Positions 34,749 through 43,171 are shown, counted from the first letter of the stretch. The stretch: DNA of 64,000 nucleotides from Azophilus sp965220835 (GCA_965220835.1 OZ244842.1:2356001-2420000), one strand, 5' to 3'. Translations and numbers: made by a program. The notes: a model not told the origin generated them from the letters alone.

Positions 34749-34911
34749 AGTGTACTGTCCCACAAATAAGCGTGATTACTCGTGGCCCTTTTGGCCCCCG
34801 GATGCGTTGCTCCTCCTTATGTGGGGCCTGCCACACTGCGTCGTCGCGCCTTTCCGGGAGCCAAAATGGCCTAGCGACTAAAACCCACTTATTTGTGGGA
34901 CAGCACACTAG
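34749..34911. mobile_element. MITE-like element, copy B (short form, near-perfect inverted ends)
   Basis: The 22-bp ends at 34749-34770 and 34888-34909 are inverted repeats with one mismatch; the core is CTGTCCCACAAATAAG against CTTATTTGTGGGACAG. Internal blocks match copy A in order. It has no coding capacity. The right end finishes with CTAG, and the TAG stop of the TesB gene (complement at 34908-34910) lies in it. The left end is 73 bp upstream of the CULT gene start. Confidence 0.8.
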
Positions 34912-35789
34912 GCCCAGCGCATCAGGCCTTCCTGGACGCAGGTGGCGACCAGTTGCCCGCCGCGCTCGAAGAACCGGCCATGGGCCAAGCCGCGGCCGTT
35001 GCCAGTCACCACCACGCTTTGCTCGAACAGCAGCCATTGGTCCGCGGCGGCCGGGCGATGCAGCCACATGCCGTGGTCGAGGCTGGTGCCCAGGAAGTCT
35101 TCGTCCTGCCAGCGCAGGCCGTGCGGCAGCATGACGTGATCCACCAAGGTGGCGTCGGAGAGATAGACCAAGCCGGCACGATGCAGGCCCGCAAGGTGCG
35201 CGTCCGCAAGGTGCGGGTCCGCAAGGCGAGAGACGTCGGCCGCTGCTGGCAGCCTGTCCCGGACTCGCATCCACATCAGCTGCGGCTCGGTCACCGGCTC
35301 GCCGCGGGGCGCCGTCGGCGGATTGACGTAACGAATGTCCATGGGCCGATCAGAGCCGTACCAGCTTGGCTCCCCGGTCTGGGCCAGCGTGAAGTCGTCA
35401 TAGCTTGTGGTAAGGCTCTCCGGCGGTGGTGCATGCGGCATGACAGCCCCGCAATAGGCCGGGCTCTCAGCAGGCACTTGGAAGGACGCCAGCATGCGGA
35501 AGCACTCCTTGCCGTGCTGGAACGCCCTGGCTTGCCGCGAGGAGAAGGAACGGCCGTCACGCACCCGCTCAACGACAATTTCCACCGGTGCATCGACATC
35601 GCCGGGGCGCAGAAAAGCCCCGTGCAGGGCGTGGCAGGCGCGGTCATCGCCAGCGGTCGCTTGGGCTGCCATCAGGCATTGCGCCAAGAACTGCCCGCCA
35701 AACAGCGCCTCGCCCTTGTCCGGCGCGGGCGGACCCAAAAATCGATCTTCCCCCTGGGGCTGCAACGTCATCAGGTCGCTAAACGTCAT
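34908..35789 (-). CDS. Acyl-CoA thioesterase II (TesB-like, double hotdog)
   Basis: About 293 residues. The N-terminal hotdog contains ALFGGQFLAQCLMAAQATAG and HALHGAFLRPGDVDAPVEI. The C-terminal hotdog contains the catalytic Asp-type segment GTSLDHGMWLHRPAAADQWL and GRGLAHGRFFERGGQLVAT. It hydrolyses acyl-CoA to free acid and CoA. The inter-domain linker holds three pentapeptide units (LADPH, LADAH, LAGLH) encoded by a 15-bp repeat. ATG 35789 is favoured over an upstream TTG. Confidence 0.9.
   Translation of the reverse strand: MTFSDLMTLQPQGEDRFLGPPAPDKGEALFGGQFLAQCLMAAQATAGDDRACHALHGAFLRPGDVDAPVEIVVERVRDGRSFSSRQARAFQHGKECFRMLASFQVPAESPAYCGAVMPHAPPPESLTTSYDDFTLAQTGEPSWYGSDRPMDIRYVNPPTAPRGEPVTEPQLMWMRVRDRLPAAADVSRLADPHLADAHLAGLHRAGLVYLSDATLVDHVMLPHGLRWQDEDFLGTSLDHGMWLHRPAAADQWLLFEQSVVVTGNGRGLAHGRFFERGGQLVATCVQEGLMRWA
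35188..35232. repeat. 15-bp tandem repeat in the TesB linker
   Basis: Three 15-bp units (CCCGCAAGGTGCGCG, TCCGCAAGGTGCGGG, TCCGCAAGGCGAGAG) lie in frame inside the thioesterase gene. They encode the LADPH-type pentapeptides between the two hotdog domains. Confidence 0.7.
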
Positions 35790-35845
35790 GCTCACGCAAG
35801 AATCCAACGCAGAACAGCAGTGGCCTAGTGTGCCGCCCCCGGCGG

Positions 35846-36247
35846 CTACTCAACCGGCACCGCGGCCAGATTGGGCCGCAGCCCCTCGAGCAGGCCCTCA
35901 ACCCGCGCAACCCTGCCCTCTACGTGCGCCACCCTCTGGTGCAGCTCCTTGATTTGCGCCGACCGAGCTCGACCCTCGGAACGCAACTCTCTGATCTCAG
36001 ACCGCATTTCCACACGCAGTTCGCCAATGTCTTCACGCACTTCGGTGCGCAGTTCGCCAATGTCCTCACGCACTTCAGCGCGCAGCTCGCCGATGTCCTT
36101 GCGCACTTCGGTGCGCAGCTCGCCGATGCTCTCGCGCATCTCCGTGCGCAATTCGGAAATGGTGCCGCTTTGGTGCAGCATCAGCCCGGCCAGCCCGATG
36201 ATGCCAGTAAGCAGCATTCCGCCGATGGTCAAGGTGTCCTTTGACAT
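35846..36247 (-). CDS. Membrane-anchored coiled-coil protein with 11-residue repeats
   Basis: 133 residues, no known function. One N-terminal membrane helix (LTIGGMLLTGIIGLAGLML) is followed by at least five tandem 11-mers of the type DIGELRTEVRE (from SIGELRTEVRK to DIGELRVEMRS), then a second coil HQRVAHVEGRVARVEGLLEG. Eleven-residue periodicity favours a right-handed or nearly straight coiled coil, probably oligomeric. The nucleotide repeats are well conserved (33-bp units about 36000-36140), suggesting recent expansion. Similar small proteins are common but unassigned. Confidence 0.8.
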   Translation of the reverse strand: MSKDTLTIGGMLLTGIIGLAGLMLHQSGTISELRTEMRESIGELRTEVRKDIGELRAEVREDIGELRTEVREDIGELRVEMRSEIRELRSEGRARSAQIKELHQRVAHVEGRVARVEGLLEGLRPNLAAVPVE

Positions 36248-36481
36248 GGTTTCATCCTATCACGTTCGATTCTCCACTCACGGCTGGCGTTCAAAGCCGC
36301 AAGCCGCGTCCTTTGGATGGCTACGCTAACCCTCTGGAAGCCGGGGCGAAATCGCCAATCTCTGCAATCCTTGTGGGAAAACAGCCCGGGGAACACTGCT
36401 AGGCGGCTGGCGCGGCGAGCCAGGCGTTTCTTGGGCAGGTCGCCCTAGGGATGTGGATCGTGCCCGCTGAAGAAGGCGTTT

Positions 36482-36512
36482 CGAACCAGGGGTTCGCGAA
36501 CCTTTGGTTCGC
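36482..36512. promoter_or_regulatory. Consecutive inverted repeats before the second LLM gene
   Basis: CGAACC-AGG-GGTTCG (36482-36496) is followed directly by GCGAACC-TTT-GGTTCGC (36496-36512), both perfect stems with 3-nt loops. They lie 50 bp upstream of the LLM oxidoreductase start. They could be an operator pair or RNA hairpins. The rest of the 314-bp gap 36248-36561 shows nothing recognisable. Confidence 0.45.
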
Positions 36513-36561
36513 GCACGTTCAGGGTAAACTGGCCCCTCAAACAACAAGCAAAGGACAGTTC

Positions 36562-37566
36562 ATGAAGCTCGGCATTGGCATTGGCCCCTTGGGCCCTCCC
36601 GGCGGCACCAACATCGTGGCGGCGGCCAAGGAGGCCGAATCCCTCGGCTACGACACCATCTGGTGCCCGGAAATCTACGGCGCAGACTGCTTCACGCCGC
36701 TGGCCTGGATCGGCGCGCAAACCGAGCGCATCAACCTCGGCACCTCGATCATGCAGATTTCCGCCCGCACGCCGGCCAGCGCCGCCATGCATGCGGTGGC
36801 CTTGGACTATTTGTCCCAAGGCCGGTTGATTCTCGGCATCGGCGTCTCCGGCCCGCAAGTGGTGGAAGGCTGGTACGGCCAGCCCTATCCCAAGCCCTTG
36901 GCCCGCACTAGGGAGTGGATCGAGATTTTCCGCAAGATCGTCGCCCGCAAGGAGCCGGTCGCCTTTGACGGCGAGCACTACCAACTGCCGCTGCCCGGCG
37001 GCACCGGGCTCGGCAAGCCGTTGAAGCTGATTCTGCATCCGGTGCGCGAGCACATCCCCCTCTACCTCGGTGCCGAGGGGCCAAAAAACGTGCGGCTCGG
37101 CGTGGAGCACTGCGACGGCTGGATTCCGATGTTCCTTTCGCCCTACCGCATGATGGACGTGTACCAAGACGCCATGGCCCGCCGTGCCAAGGGCTTCGAG
37201 ATCGCCGCCGTGGTGCCAGTCATCGTCGATGACGATCTCGACCGAGCCATGACGATGGTGAAGCGGGACGTCGGCTTCTACGTCGGCGGCATGGGCGCCA
37301 AGAACTTCAACGTCCACAAGGACCACGTCACCCGGCTCGGCTTCGGGGCGGAGGCGGAGCGCATTCAGGAACTGTTTCTGTCGGGCAAGCGCGACCAGGC
37401 CATTGCCGCGGTGCCGGACCAGCTTTGCGACGAAATCGCGCTGATCGGCCCCAAGGCGCGCATCCGCGAACGCCTGCAAGCGTGGCGGGACAGCCCGGTG
37501 ACCATGCTGACGGTTGGCTCGTCAGACCCCGAAACCCTGCGCTTCATGGCCGAGGAAGTGCTTTGA
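36562..37566 (+). CDS. LLM-class (luciferase-like) flavin/F420 oxidoreductase
   Basis: 334 residues. The barrel begins MKLGIGIGPLGPPGGTNIVA and contains AAKEAESLGYDTIWCPEIYG, INLGTSIMQISARTPASAAM and GRLILGIGVSGPQVVEGWYG, matching the TIGR03559-type predicted F420-dependent group. It is not closely similar to the LLM gene at 14586. ATG 36562 has AAGGAC eight bases upstream. The opposite strand is open over most of this length but shows no family resemblance. Confidence 0.87.
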   Translation: MKLGIGIGPLGPPGGTNIVAAAKEAESLGYDTIWCPEIYGADCFTPLAWIGAQTERINLGTSIMQISARTPASAAMHAVALDYLSQGRLILGIGVSGPQVVEGWYGQPYPKPLARTREWIEIFRKIVARKEPVAFDGEHYQLPLPGGTGLGKPLKLILHPVREHIPLYLGAEGPKNVRLGVEHCDGWIPMFLSPYRMMDVYQDAMARRAKGFEIAAVVPVIVDDDLDRAMTMVKRDVGFYVGGMGAKNFNVHKDHVTRLGFGAEAERIQELFLSGKRDQAIAAVPDQLCDEIALIGPKARIRERLQAWRDSPVTMLTVGSSDPETLRFMAEEVL

Positions 37567-37593
37567 GTTGAGCGTCCAGCGTCCTTTGGGGCC

Positions 37594-39096
37594 ATGAACC
37601 CACCACCTGTCATCTATTGGTTCCGCCAAGACCTGCGGCTGGCCGACCTCCCCGGCCTGGCCGAGGCCGTGTCCACCGGTGCTCCAGTGGTGCCTGCTTA
37701 CGTGCTGGACGATGCCGCGGCGGGCGAGTGGGTGCCCGGCTCCGCCAGCCGCTGGTGGCTGCATCACAGCCTGGAGTCCCTGGCCACATCGATTCGCAAC
37801 CAGCGCGGCAGCCTGACTTTGCGCGTTGGGCCCGCGGCAGACCGGCTCATGGCGCTGGCCGCCGAGACGGACGCCCGCGGCATCTATTGCAGCCGGGCCT
37901 TTGAGCCTTGGGCGGTGCAGCAGGAGCGGGACGTGCAGCGCCGCGCCCAGGAGGCGGGGCTGGCGTTCGAACGCTTTGCCGGCAGCCTCCTGTTCGAGCC
38001 GGAGCAGATACGCACTCAGAGCGGCAGCTTCTATCGGACCTTCACGCCCTTCTGGAAGGCCTGCCGGCAACAACCCCAACCCGCGCCGCCACAGCCGGCA
38101 CCAACGCAGGTTCGCTGGCACCCGGCACCTGATGACATGGCGCTTGAGGACTTGCGGCTAACGGCCCATCCACCGCCATCGACAGCGCACGATTTGCGCA
38201 CAGCGCAAGAAACGCACGCAGCGAAAAAAACGCGCTGGCACAGTCTGTGGCAGCCCGGCGAAGCGGGCGCCACGGCTGCGTTGCACCGTTTTTTGGATCA
38301 AAGCCTGGACGGCTACCACACTGGCCGGGAGCTGCCGGGTCAACCTGGCACCTCCCACCTCTCGCCGCACCTCCATTTCGGAGAGATCTCCCCGCGCCAA
38401 CTGTGGCGGGCGATCAAGACCCACGACCCACACGACATGAACCTAGCCGTGCATCGGGACCGCTTTCTCACCCAACTCGGCTGGCGGGACTTCTCCCACC
38501 ATCTGCTGCACCACTTCCCGGCGCTGCCCAATGCCCCCTTCGACAGCGCCTACCACCACTTTCCGTGGGCCGAGAACGCCGCAGCCTTGGCCGCATGGCG
38601 CGAGGGACGCACCGGCTATCCCTTGGTGGACGCCGGGATGCGGGAACTCGACCAAACCGGCTACATGCACAATCGCGTGCGCATGGTCACGGCCTCCTTC
38701 CTGACCAAGCATCTGCTGCAGCCGTGGCAGGCGGGCGAGCGCTGGTTCTGGGACGCCCTAGTGGATGCCGATCTGGCCAACAACGCGGCGAGCTGGCAGT
38801 GGGTGGCCGGCAGCGGCGCCGATGCCGCGCCCTACTTCCGCATCTTCAACCCAACCTTGCAAGGCGAGCGCTTCGACCCGGAAGGCCACTACGTGCGTCG
38901 CTGGGTGCCGGAACTTGCCGGCTTGCCGAACCGTCACCTGCACGCACCGGCCAGCGCGCCGGAAGCGGTGCTCAAGGCGGCGGGCGTGCGCTTGGGCGCA
39001 ACCTACCCGAACCCCATCGTCGATCATCGCCAAGCGAGAAGCGCGGCCCTTGGGGCCTATAGCGACATGCGCGACGCCGCTGCCCAGGCAAGGTAA
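37594..39096 (+). CDS. phrB: Deoxyribodipyrimidine photolyase
   Basis: 500 residues. The N-terminal antenna-binding domain begins VIYWFRQDLRLADLPGL. The C-terminal FAD domain has TSHLSPHLHFGEISPRQLWR, GYPLVDAGMRELDQTGYMHN, RVRMVTASFLTKHLL and LANNAASWQWVAGSGADAAP, the hallmark of class I CPD photolyases. It repairs cyclobutane pyrimidine dimers using near-UV or blue light, so the organism meets sunlight. It starts 27 bp after the LLM gene. Confidence 0.94.
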   Translation: MNPPPVIYWFRQDLRLADLPGLAEAVSTGAPVVPAYVLDDAAAGEWVPGSASRWWLHHSLESLATSIRNQRGSLTLRVGPAADRLMALAAETDARGIYCSRAFEPWAVQQERDVQRRAQEAGLAFERFAGSLLFEPEQIRTQSGSFYRTFTPFWKACRQQPQPAPPQPAPTQVRWHPAPDDMALEDLRLTAHPPPSTAHDLRTAQETHAAKKTRWHSLWQPGEAGATAALHRFLDQSLDGYHTGRELPGQPGTSHLSPHLHFGEISPRQLWRAIKTHDPHDMNLAVHRDRFLTQLGWRDFSHHLLHHFPALPNAPFDSAYHHFPWAENAAALAAWREGRTGYPLVDAGMRELDQTGYMHNRVRMVTASFLTKHLLQPWQAGERWFWDALVDADLANNAASWQWVAGSGADAAPYFRIFNPTLQGERFDPEGHYVRRWVPELAGLPNRHLHAPASAPEAVLKAAGVRLGATYPNPIVDHRQARSAALGAYSDMRDAAAQAR

Positions 39097-39271
39097 GCCC
39101 CTTTGTCCCGAGCGTGGTTCAGCATCCCTGCCGGGGAATCTTGCCAAGACGCCTTGATGACAACCCTTCGCGACGCTCGACGCATTCTCCTATGGTACGG
39201 TTGCGGTTAGATGGAACGCCAGGCTTGGGCAGGGCGTTGCGTCCGCCCATAGCAGCCAATAGGAAGCACTG

Positions 39272-39874
39272 ATGGCCAATCCCGAAATCGCTGAACTAGA
39301 GCGGCAGATTGCCGGCCTTGTCGGCAGGCTCAACGAGCTGCGCCGGCAAGCGCCTAGCCGGCCCGTGCCCAACTACCAGTTCAAAACTCTCTCCGGAGAA
39401 GTCACGTTGCTGGATCTGTTCGCGGGCCGAGACAGGTTGCTGGCCATTCACAACATGGGCCAAGGCTGCCGCTACTGCACGCTTTGGGCGGACGGCTTCA
39501 ACGGCCTGCTCGGCCACTTGGAGGACGCCATGGCCGTGGTGCTGCTGTCCAAGGACGCGCCCGCCCTGCAGCGCGACTTTGCCAACTCGCGCAACTGGCG
39601 CTTGCGCCTCGCCTCCCACGGTGGCGGTGACTACATTCGTGAGCAAACCGTGATGAAGGATGCGGACAACATGCCCGGCGCCGTCGTTTACGAGCGAAGC
39701 GGCGATCAGGTGCTGCGCAAGAACAGCTGCGTGTTCGGCCCTGGCGACCTCTACTGCGCGATGTGGAGCCTGCTGGGGCTGGCCGGGCTGGGTGAGGGGG
39801 AGTGGACGCCCCAGTACCGCTACTGGCAGCGGCCCGAGCAGATGGATGATGGCGGGGAGAATTTAATCGACTAA
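39272..39874 (+). CDS. DUF899-family thioredoxin-like protein
   Basis: 200 residues. A short N-terminal coil (AELERQIAGLVGRLNELRRQ) is followed by a thioredoxin-like fold with HNMGQGCRYCTLWADGFNGL, where a C-x-x-C pair sits in the active-site position, and FGPGDLYCAMWSLLGLAG. DUF899 proteins are widespread and of unknown role, presumably redox. AGGAAG precedes the ATG at 39272. Confidence 0.82.
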   Translation: MANPEIAELERQIAGLVGRLNELRRQAPSRPVPNYQFKTLSGEVTLLDLFAGRDRLLAIHNMGQGCRYCTLWADGFNGLLGHLEDAMAVVLLSKDAPALQRDFANSRNWRLRLASHGGGDYIREQTVMKDADNMPGAVVYERSGDQVLRKNSCVFGPGDLYCAMWSLLGLAGLGEGEWTPQYRYWQRPEQMDDGGENLID

Positions 39875-39908
39875 CTGTCATCAAAATGTAACTTTCCCTT
39901 CATACAGT
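39875..39908 (+). promoter_or_regulatory. Candidate Pho box with -10 element
   Basis: CTGTCATCAAAATGTAAC (39875-39892) resembles a PhoB box: two 7-mers (CTGTCAT, ATGTAAC) separated by 4 bp. Ten bases downstream is TACAGT (39903-39908), a possible -10, which is the spacing seen in PhoB-dependent promoters that lack a -35. The leader to the ATG at 39938 is short. Confidence 0.4.
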
Positions 39909-39937
39909 GGCCGTCAACTCGTTCACTGAGCGCTGTC

Positions 39938-40345
39938 ATGAAGGGAACCCAGACGCCCTCGCTGCCAACCGGCCTCTCCTTCGCCAGCCAAGGCATCCAG
40001 CACGGGCACAGGCCCAAGGGGTTCTTGGCCCAACTGAACCGCTGCTTGCGGCTCGCCCTATCGGCAACCTTGGCTTTAGCGCTCAGCGGCACCGCGCTGG
40101 CTGATCAGTCCGTGGACTATGAGTCCGCAGAACCTATGTCCGGGGACGAATCCATGACCCGCACCGACCCGAGCCGCGGCAACATCTGCTTCGGCGGCTT
40201 GGAGCACGGCAAGCTCATCCCCGCCGACGACGACATCGACAATCACTTCCGCCAAACCACGCTGTCAGCCTGCTCGGCGGACGGCGGCGCGCCCACCTTC
40301 CTGCCCGAGCTCAAGCCCACGGTGCCCGACGGCATACTGACCTAG
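39938..40345 (+). CDS. Secreted hypothetical protein
   Basis: 135 residues. A basic N-terminal stretch precedes a signal peptide (LNRCLRLALSATLALALSGT, then ALADQ). The ~80-residue mature part is acidic, with two Cys (NICFGG and LSACSADGG) that may pair. No family was recognised. The long n-region suggests the true start might be internal, but no other ATG precedes the hydrophobic core. It lies after a candidate Pho box and before a terminator-like hairpin. Confidence 0.6.
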   Translation: MKGTQTPSLPTGLSFASQGIQHGHRPKGFLAQLNRCLRLALSATLALALSGTALADQSVDYESAEPMSGDESMTRTDPSRGNICFGGLEHGKLIPADDDIDNHFRQTTLSACSADGGAPTFLPELKPTVPDGILT

Positions 40346-40369
40346 CGCTTCACTCCCCCCCTCATTTGG

Positions 40370-40418
40370 CCGGCTGCCTCTATACCGGCTGCCTCTATAA
40401 ATGGAGCCTGGCAGCCGG
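40370..40418. terminator. Hairpin between convergent genes with duplicated arm
   Basis: CCGGCTGCC (40385-40393) pairs perfectly with GGCAGCCGG (40410-40418). The left arm is duplicated at 40370-40378 (CCGGCTGCCTCTATA twice). It lies between the secreted hypothetical gene (plus) and the aldo/keto reductase (minus), so it could serve both directions; there is no strong T-run. Confidence 0.5.
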
Positions 40419-40437
40419 TGGCGGCACCCACTTCTGG

Positions 40438-41451
40438 CTATCCGGCCTCGGTGACGACCCGGCTCTTCATCCAGTTGTTGCTGTCGTGGAAGTCGGCCAC
40501 GGCGTTGCCCGGCGGCACCAGTTCATCGAACAGGGGACGGTCCTCATCAGCCAACGTCATTTCCAGCACGGGCAGTGCATCCTCCATGTGGGCCAAGGTG
40601 CGCGGGCCGTAGATGGGGGCGGTCACCTGCGGCTGGTCCTTGACCCAGAGCAGCGCCAGTTGGGAGGCGCTCAAGCCGCGTTCGGCGGCCATGCGGGCCA
40701 CTGCCCCGGCGACCTCAAGGCCACGGTCGGTCACTCGGGTGGCGAAGCGGGCGCCCCAGTTGGCGGCTCGGGAGCCTTCCGGGGCCTTGGCCTCAAGGGT
40801 GTAGCGGCCCGTCAGCACGCCGCCGGCCACCGGCGACCACGGCAACACCGCCATGTCGTAGGCTTCGCACATGGGGATCAGTTCGTTTTCAATGCGCCGG
40901 TCCAGCAGGTTGTAGGGCGGCTGTTCGCTGACATAGCGGTGCAGGCTATAGCGCTCGCTAAGGGCCAGCGCCTCCATGACCTTCCATGCGGGATGGGTGG
41001 AGCAGCCGATGTAGCGCACCTTGCCGGCCCGAATGAGGTCGTCGAAGGCGCGCAGGGTTTCGTCTTGAGGCACGTCAAGGTCCGGGCGATGGAGCTGGTA
41101 CAGGTCGATGCAGTCGATGCCGAGACGCTTGAGGGAGGCTTCGCAGGACTTGATGATGTGGTCTCGGGAGCCACCCCGGTCGTTCACTTCCCGGCTCATG
41201 GGGCTGTAGACCTTGGTGGCGACCACCAACCGGTCCCGTTGCCCGCTGGCGGCGATGGCCTTGCCGACGATTTGCTCGCTGACGCCGCGGCTGTACACGT
41301 CGGCGGTGTCGATGAAGTTGATGCCGGCGGCCAAGGCGGCTTGAAAGATGTCGATGCTCTCGGCTTCCGAAGTGGGGCCGCCGAAGTTCATGGTGCCCAG
41401 GCACAGGGGCGACACGCGGATGCCGGTGCGGCCCAGAGTGCGATAGTCCAT
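40438..41451 (-). CDS. Aldo/keto reductase
   Basis: 337 residues. It begins MDYRTLGRTGIRVSPLCLGT, with the catalytic tetrad visible as Asp and Tyr in NFIDTADVYSRGVSE, Lys in LVVATKVYSPM and His in DLYQLHRPDLDVP. NADPH-binding residues are near ITAPIYGPRTLAHMED. It reduces aldehydes or ketones; the substrate is unknown. ATG 41451 has AGGATCA upstream and matches the family start; the longer frame is rejected. A large open frame on the opposite strand is a shadow. Confidence 0.92.
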   Translation of the reverse strand: MDYRTLGRTGIRVSPLCLGTMNFGGPTSEAESIDIFQAALAAGINFIDTADVYSRGVSEQIVGKAIAASGQRDRLVVATKVYSPMSREVNDRGGSRDHIIKSCEASLKRLGIDCIDLYQLHRPDLDVPQDETLRAFDDLIRAGKVRYIGCSTHPAWKVMEALALSERYSLHRYVSEQPPYNLLDRRIENELIPMCEAYDMAVLPWSPVAGGVLTGRYTLEAKAPEGSRAANWGARFATRVTDRGLEVAGAVARMAAERGLSASQLALLWVKDQPQVTAPIYGPRTLAHMEDALPVLEMTLADEDRPLFDELVPPGNAVADFHDSNNWMKSRVVTEAG

Positions 41452-41500
41452 GGCTTGATCCTGCCTTTCGGTGAGGCCGCCATGATAGACTGTCGCCGCG

Positions 41501-41926
41501 ATGAACGCCCTGCTTCCGCTGCTCATTCTTGCGCTTTCCGCCGCCCAGCCCGCCGCCACAGCCTCCGCTGAGGGGGTTTGGCCGTCGCCCGACCCGGCTA
41601 GCGCCCAATCCACGCGACTCGGCCGTTACCGGGTCAGCTACGCAGCCACATTGCAGCCCATCGAGATCAACCGCATGCACGCTTGGGTGGCGCTGGTGAT
41701 GGATGCCGACGGCCATCCAGTAACAGGCGCCACCCTCAGCATCACCGGCGGCATGCCCGAACACGATCACGGCATGCCCACCGAGCCCCAAGCCACCACT
41801 GATCTTGGCGAGGGGCGCTACCTGATCGAAGGCATGAAGTTTCACATGGGCGGCAACTGGGAAGTGGTGCTCAACGTCAAGTCCAGCCAGGGCGAGGACT
41901 CGCTGTCCATCCCGCTGGATCTTTGA
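41501..41926 (+). CDS. Secreted YtkA-like protein
   Basis: 141 residues. A signal peptide (LLPLLILALSAAQPAATASA) precedes a single Ig-like beta domain: YRVSYAATLQPIEINRMHAW, GATLSITGGMPEHDHGMPTE, and LIEGMKFHMGGNWEVVLNV. This is the YtkA/FixH-like fold (PF13115). The Met/His cluster GGMPEHDHGMP could bind copper. It lies 27 bp upstream of a di-heme peroxidase and is probably co-transcribed with it. Confidence 0.8.
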   Translation: MNALLPLLILALSAAQPAATASAEGVWPSPDPASAQSTRLGRYRVSYAATLQPIEINRMHAWVALVMDADGHPVTGATLSITGGMPEHDHGMPTEPQATTDLGEGRYLIEGMKFHMGGNWEVVLNVKSSQGEDSLSIPLDL

Positions 41927-41953
41927 TTCCCAACCGACTGCCGACGGTTGCCC

Positions 41954-43165
41954 ATGGGCAAGGAATTGACCAGGCTGATGGTCCTGCTTCTAGCTTTGGC
42001 TGGGGCCACAACCTTCTACCTGAACGCGCCACCGCCAACACCGTGGAGCGAAGCCGAACTCAGGGCCATTCAATCCTTAAGCCTTGACGCCCTGCCGCCC
42101 CTGCCGAGCGACCCCAGCAACGCCGTCGCCGACCACCCCATGGCCCAGCGTTTGGGCCACCGGTTGTTCTTCGACCATCGGCTGAGCGCCAACGGCGCGG
42201 TCTCCTGCGCCACCTGCCACCAACCCTCGCTGCGCTTCACCGACGGCCTGCCGCGGGCGGTGGGACTCGGCATCGGCCGCTTTAACACCATGAGCCTGGT
42301 TGGCGTGGCGTACAGCCCTTGGTTGTTTTGGAACGGCCGCCAAGACAGCCTTTGGGCACAGGCCACCTCACCGTTGACCAGCCCCATCGAGCAAGGCTTG
42401 ACGCACGCTCAAGCCACAGGGCTGATCGCCAACGACCCGGCTTACCGAGCCGCCTACGAGGCGCTGTTCGGGCCATTGCCTCCGGCGGCCGGCAAGGCAC
42501 CGACCAGCGAATTGGAGCAAGCAGCGGTGACCGAAGCCTTCGTCAACATCGTCAAGGCCATCGCCGCCTACCAACGCTTGCTGCTGCCCGGTGAAACGCG
42601 CTTCGACCGCTACGCAGCCAGCTTGGAGCGAGGTGGGGCAACGGCCGCCGATGCGCAGCTCACCCACCAGGAAGCGGAAGGGCTGCGGCTGTTCATTGGC
42701 AAGGCGCAGTGCATCAACTGCCACAATGGGCCGTTGCTCACCAATCACGAATTCCACAACACCGGCGTGCTGCCCGCCATCGGCGCCCTGCCGGACAAGG
42801 GCCGCGCCGAGGGTGTCCGGCTGGTTCTCGAAGACCCATTCAACTGCCTGAGCGCCCATAGCGACGACCCCGCCAAAAGCTGCGCGGAATTGCGCTTCAT
42901 GCGCACCGGAGACGATCTGGTTGCGGCGCAGAAGACGCCCTCCCTGCGCAACCTCAAGGGCACCGCGCCCTACATGCACGCCGGGCAGATTGGCACCTTG
43001 GCCGAAGCGTTGGACCACTACAACCGGGCGCGCAACGCCATCGTCGGCCATAACGAAGCCAAGCCGCTGGGCCTGCTGCCTTACGAACTAAAGCGCTTGG
43101 AGGCGTTCCTGAACACCCTTGACGGGCCACTGGCCACGGCCCCGCAGTGGCTGGCGCCACCTTGA
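41954..43165 (+). CDS. Di-heme cytochrome c peroxidase (MauG/CcpA family)
   Basis: 403 residues. One N-terminal hydrophobic segment acts as signal or anchor. Two c-type heme sites are present: SCATCHQPSLRFTDG and CINCHNGPLLTNHEF. RLGHRLFFDHRLSANG and TPSLRNLKGTAPYMHAGQIG are conserved in the family. It may reduce hydrogen peroxide in the periplasm or oxidise a partner protein as MauG does. ATG 41954 is chosen over the TTG at 41948. Confidence 0.92.
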   Translation: MGKELTRLMVLLLALAGATTFYLNAPPPTPWSEAELRAIQSLSLDALPPLPSDPSNAVADHPMAQRLGHRLFFDHRLSANGAVSCATCHQPSLRFTDGLPRAVGLGIGRFNTMSLVGVAYSPWLFWNGRQDSLWAQATSPLTSPIEQGLTHAQATGLIANDPAYRAAYEALFGPLPPAAGKAPTSELEQAAVTEAFVNIVKAIAAYQRLLLPGETRFDRYAASLERGGATAADAQLTHQEAEGLRLFIGKAQCINCHNGPLLTNHEFHNTGVLPAIGALPDKGRAEGVRLVLEDPFNCLSAHSDDPAKSCAELRFMRTGDDLVAAQKTPSLRNLKGTAPYMHAGQIGTLAEALDHYNRARNAIVGHNEAKPLGLLPYELKRLEAFLNTLDGPLATAPQWLAPP

Positions 43166-43171
43166 ATCGCA

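Noticed and set aside
36445..37479. 344-codon minus-strand open frame opposite the LLM oxidoreductase
   Set aside because: The plus strand has an unmistakable luciferase-like protein; the antisense product has no recognisable domain.
40366..41571. 401-codon plus-strand open frame opposite the aldo/keto reductase
   Set aside because: It is a shadow; the catalytic tetrad and family start are on the minus strand.
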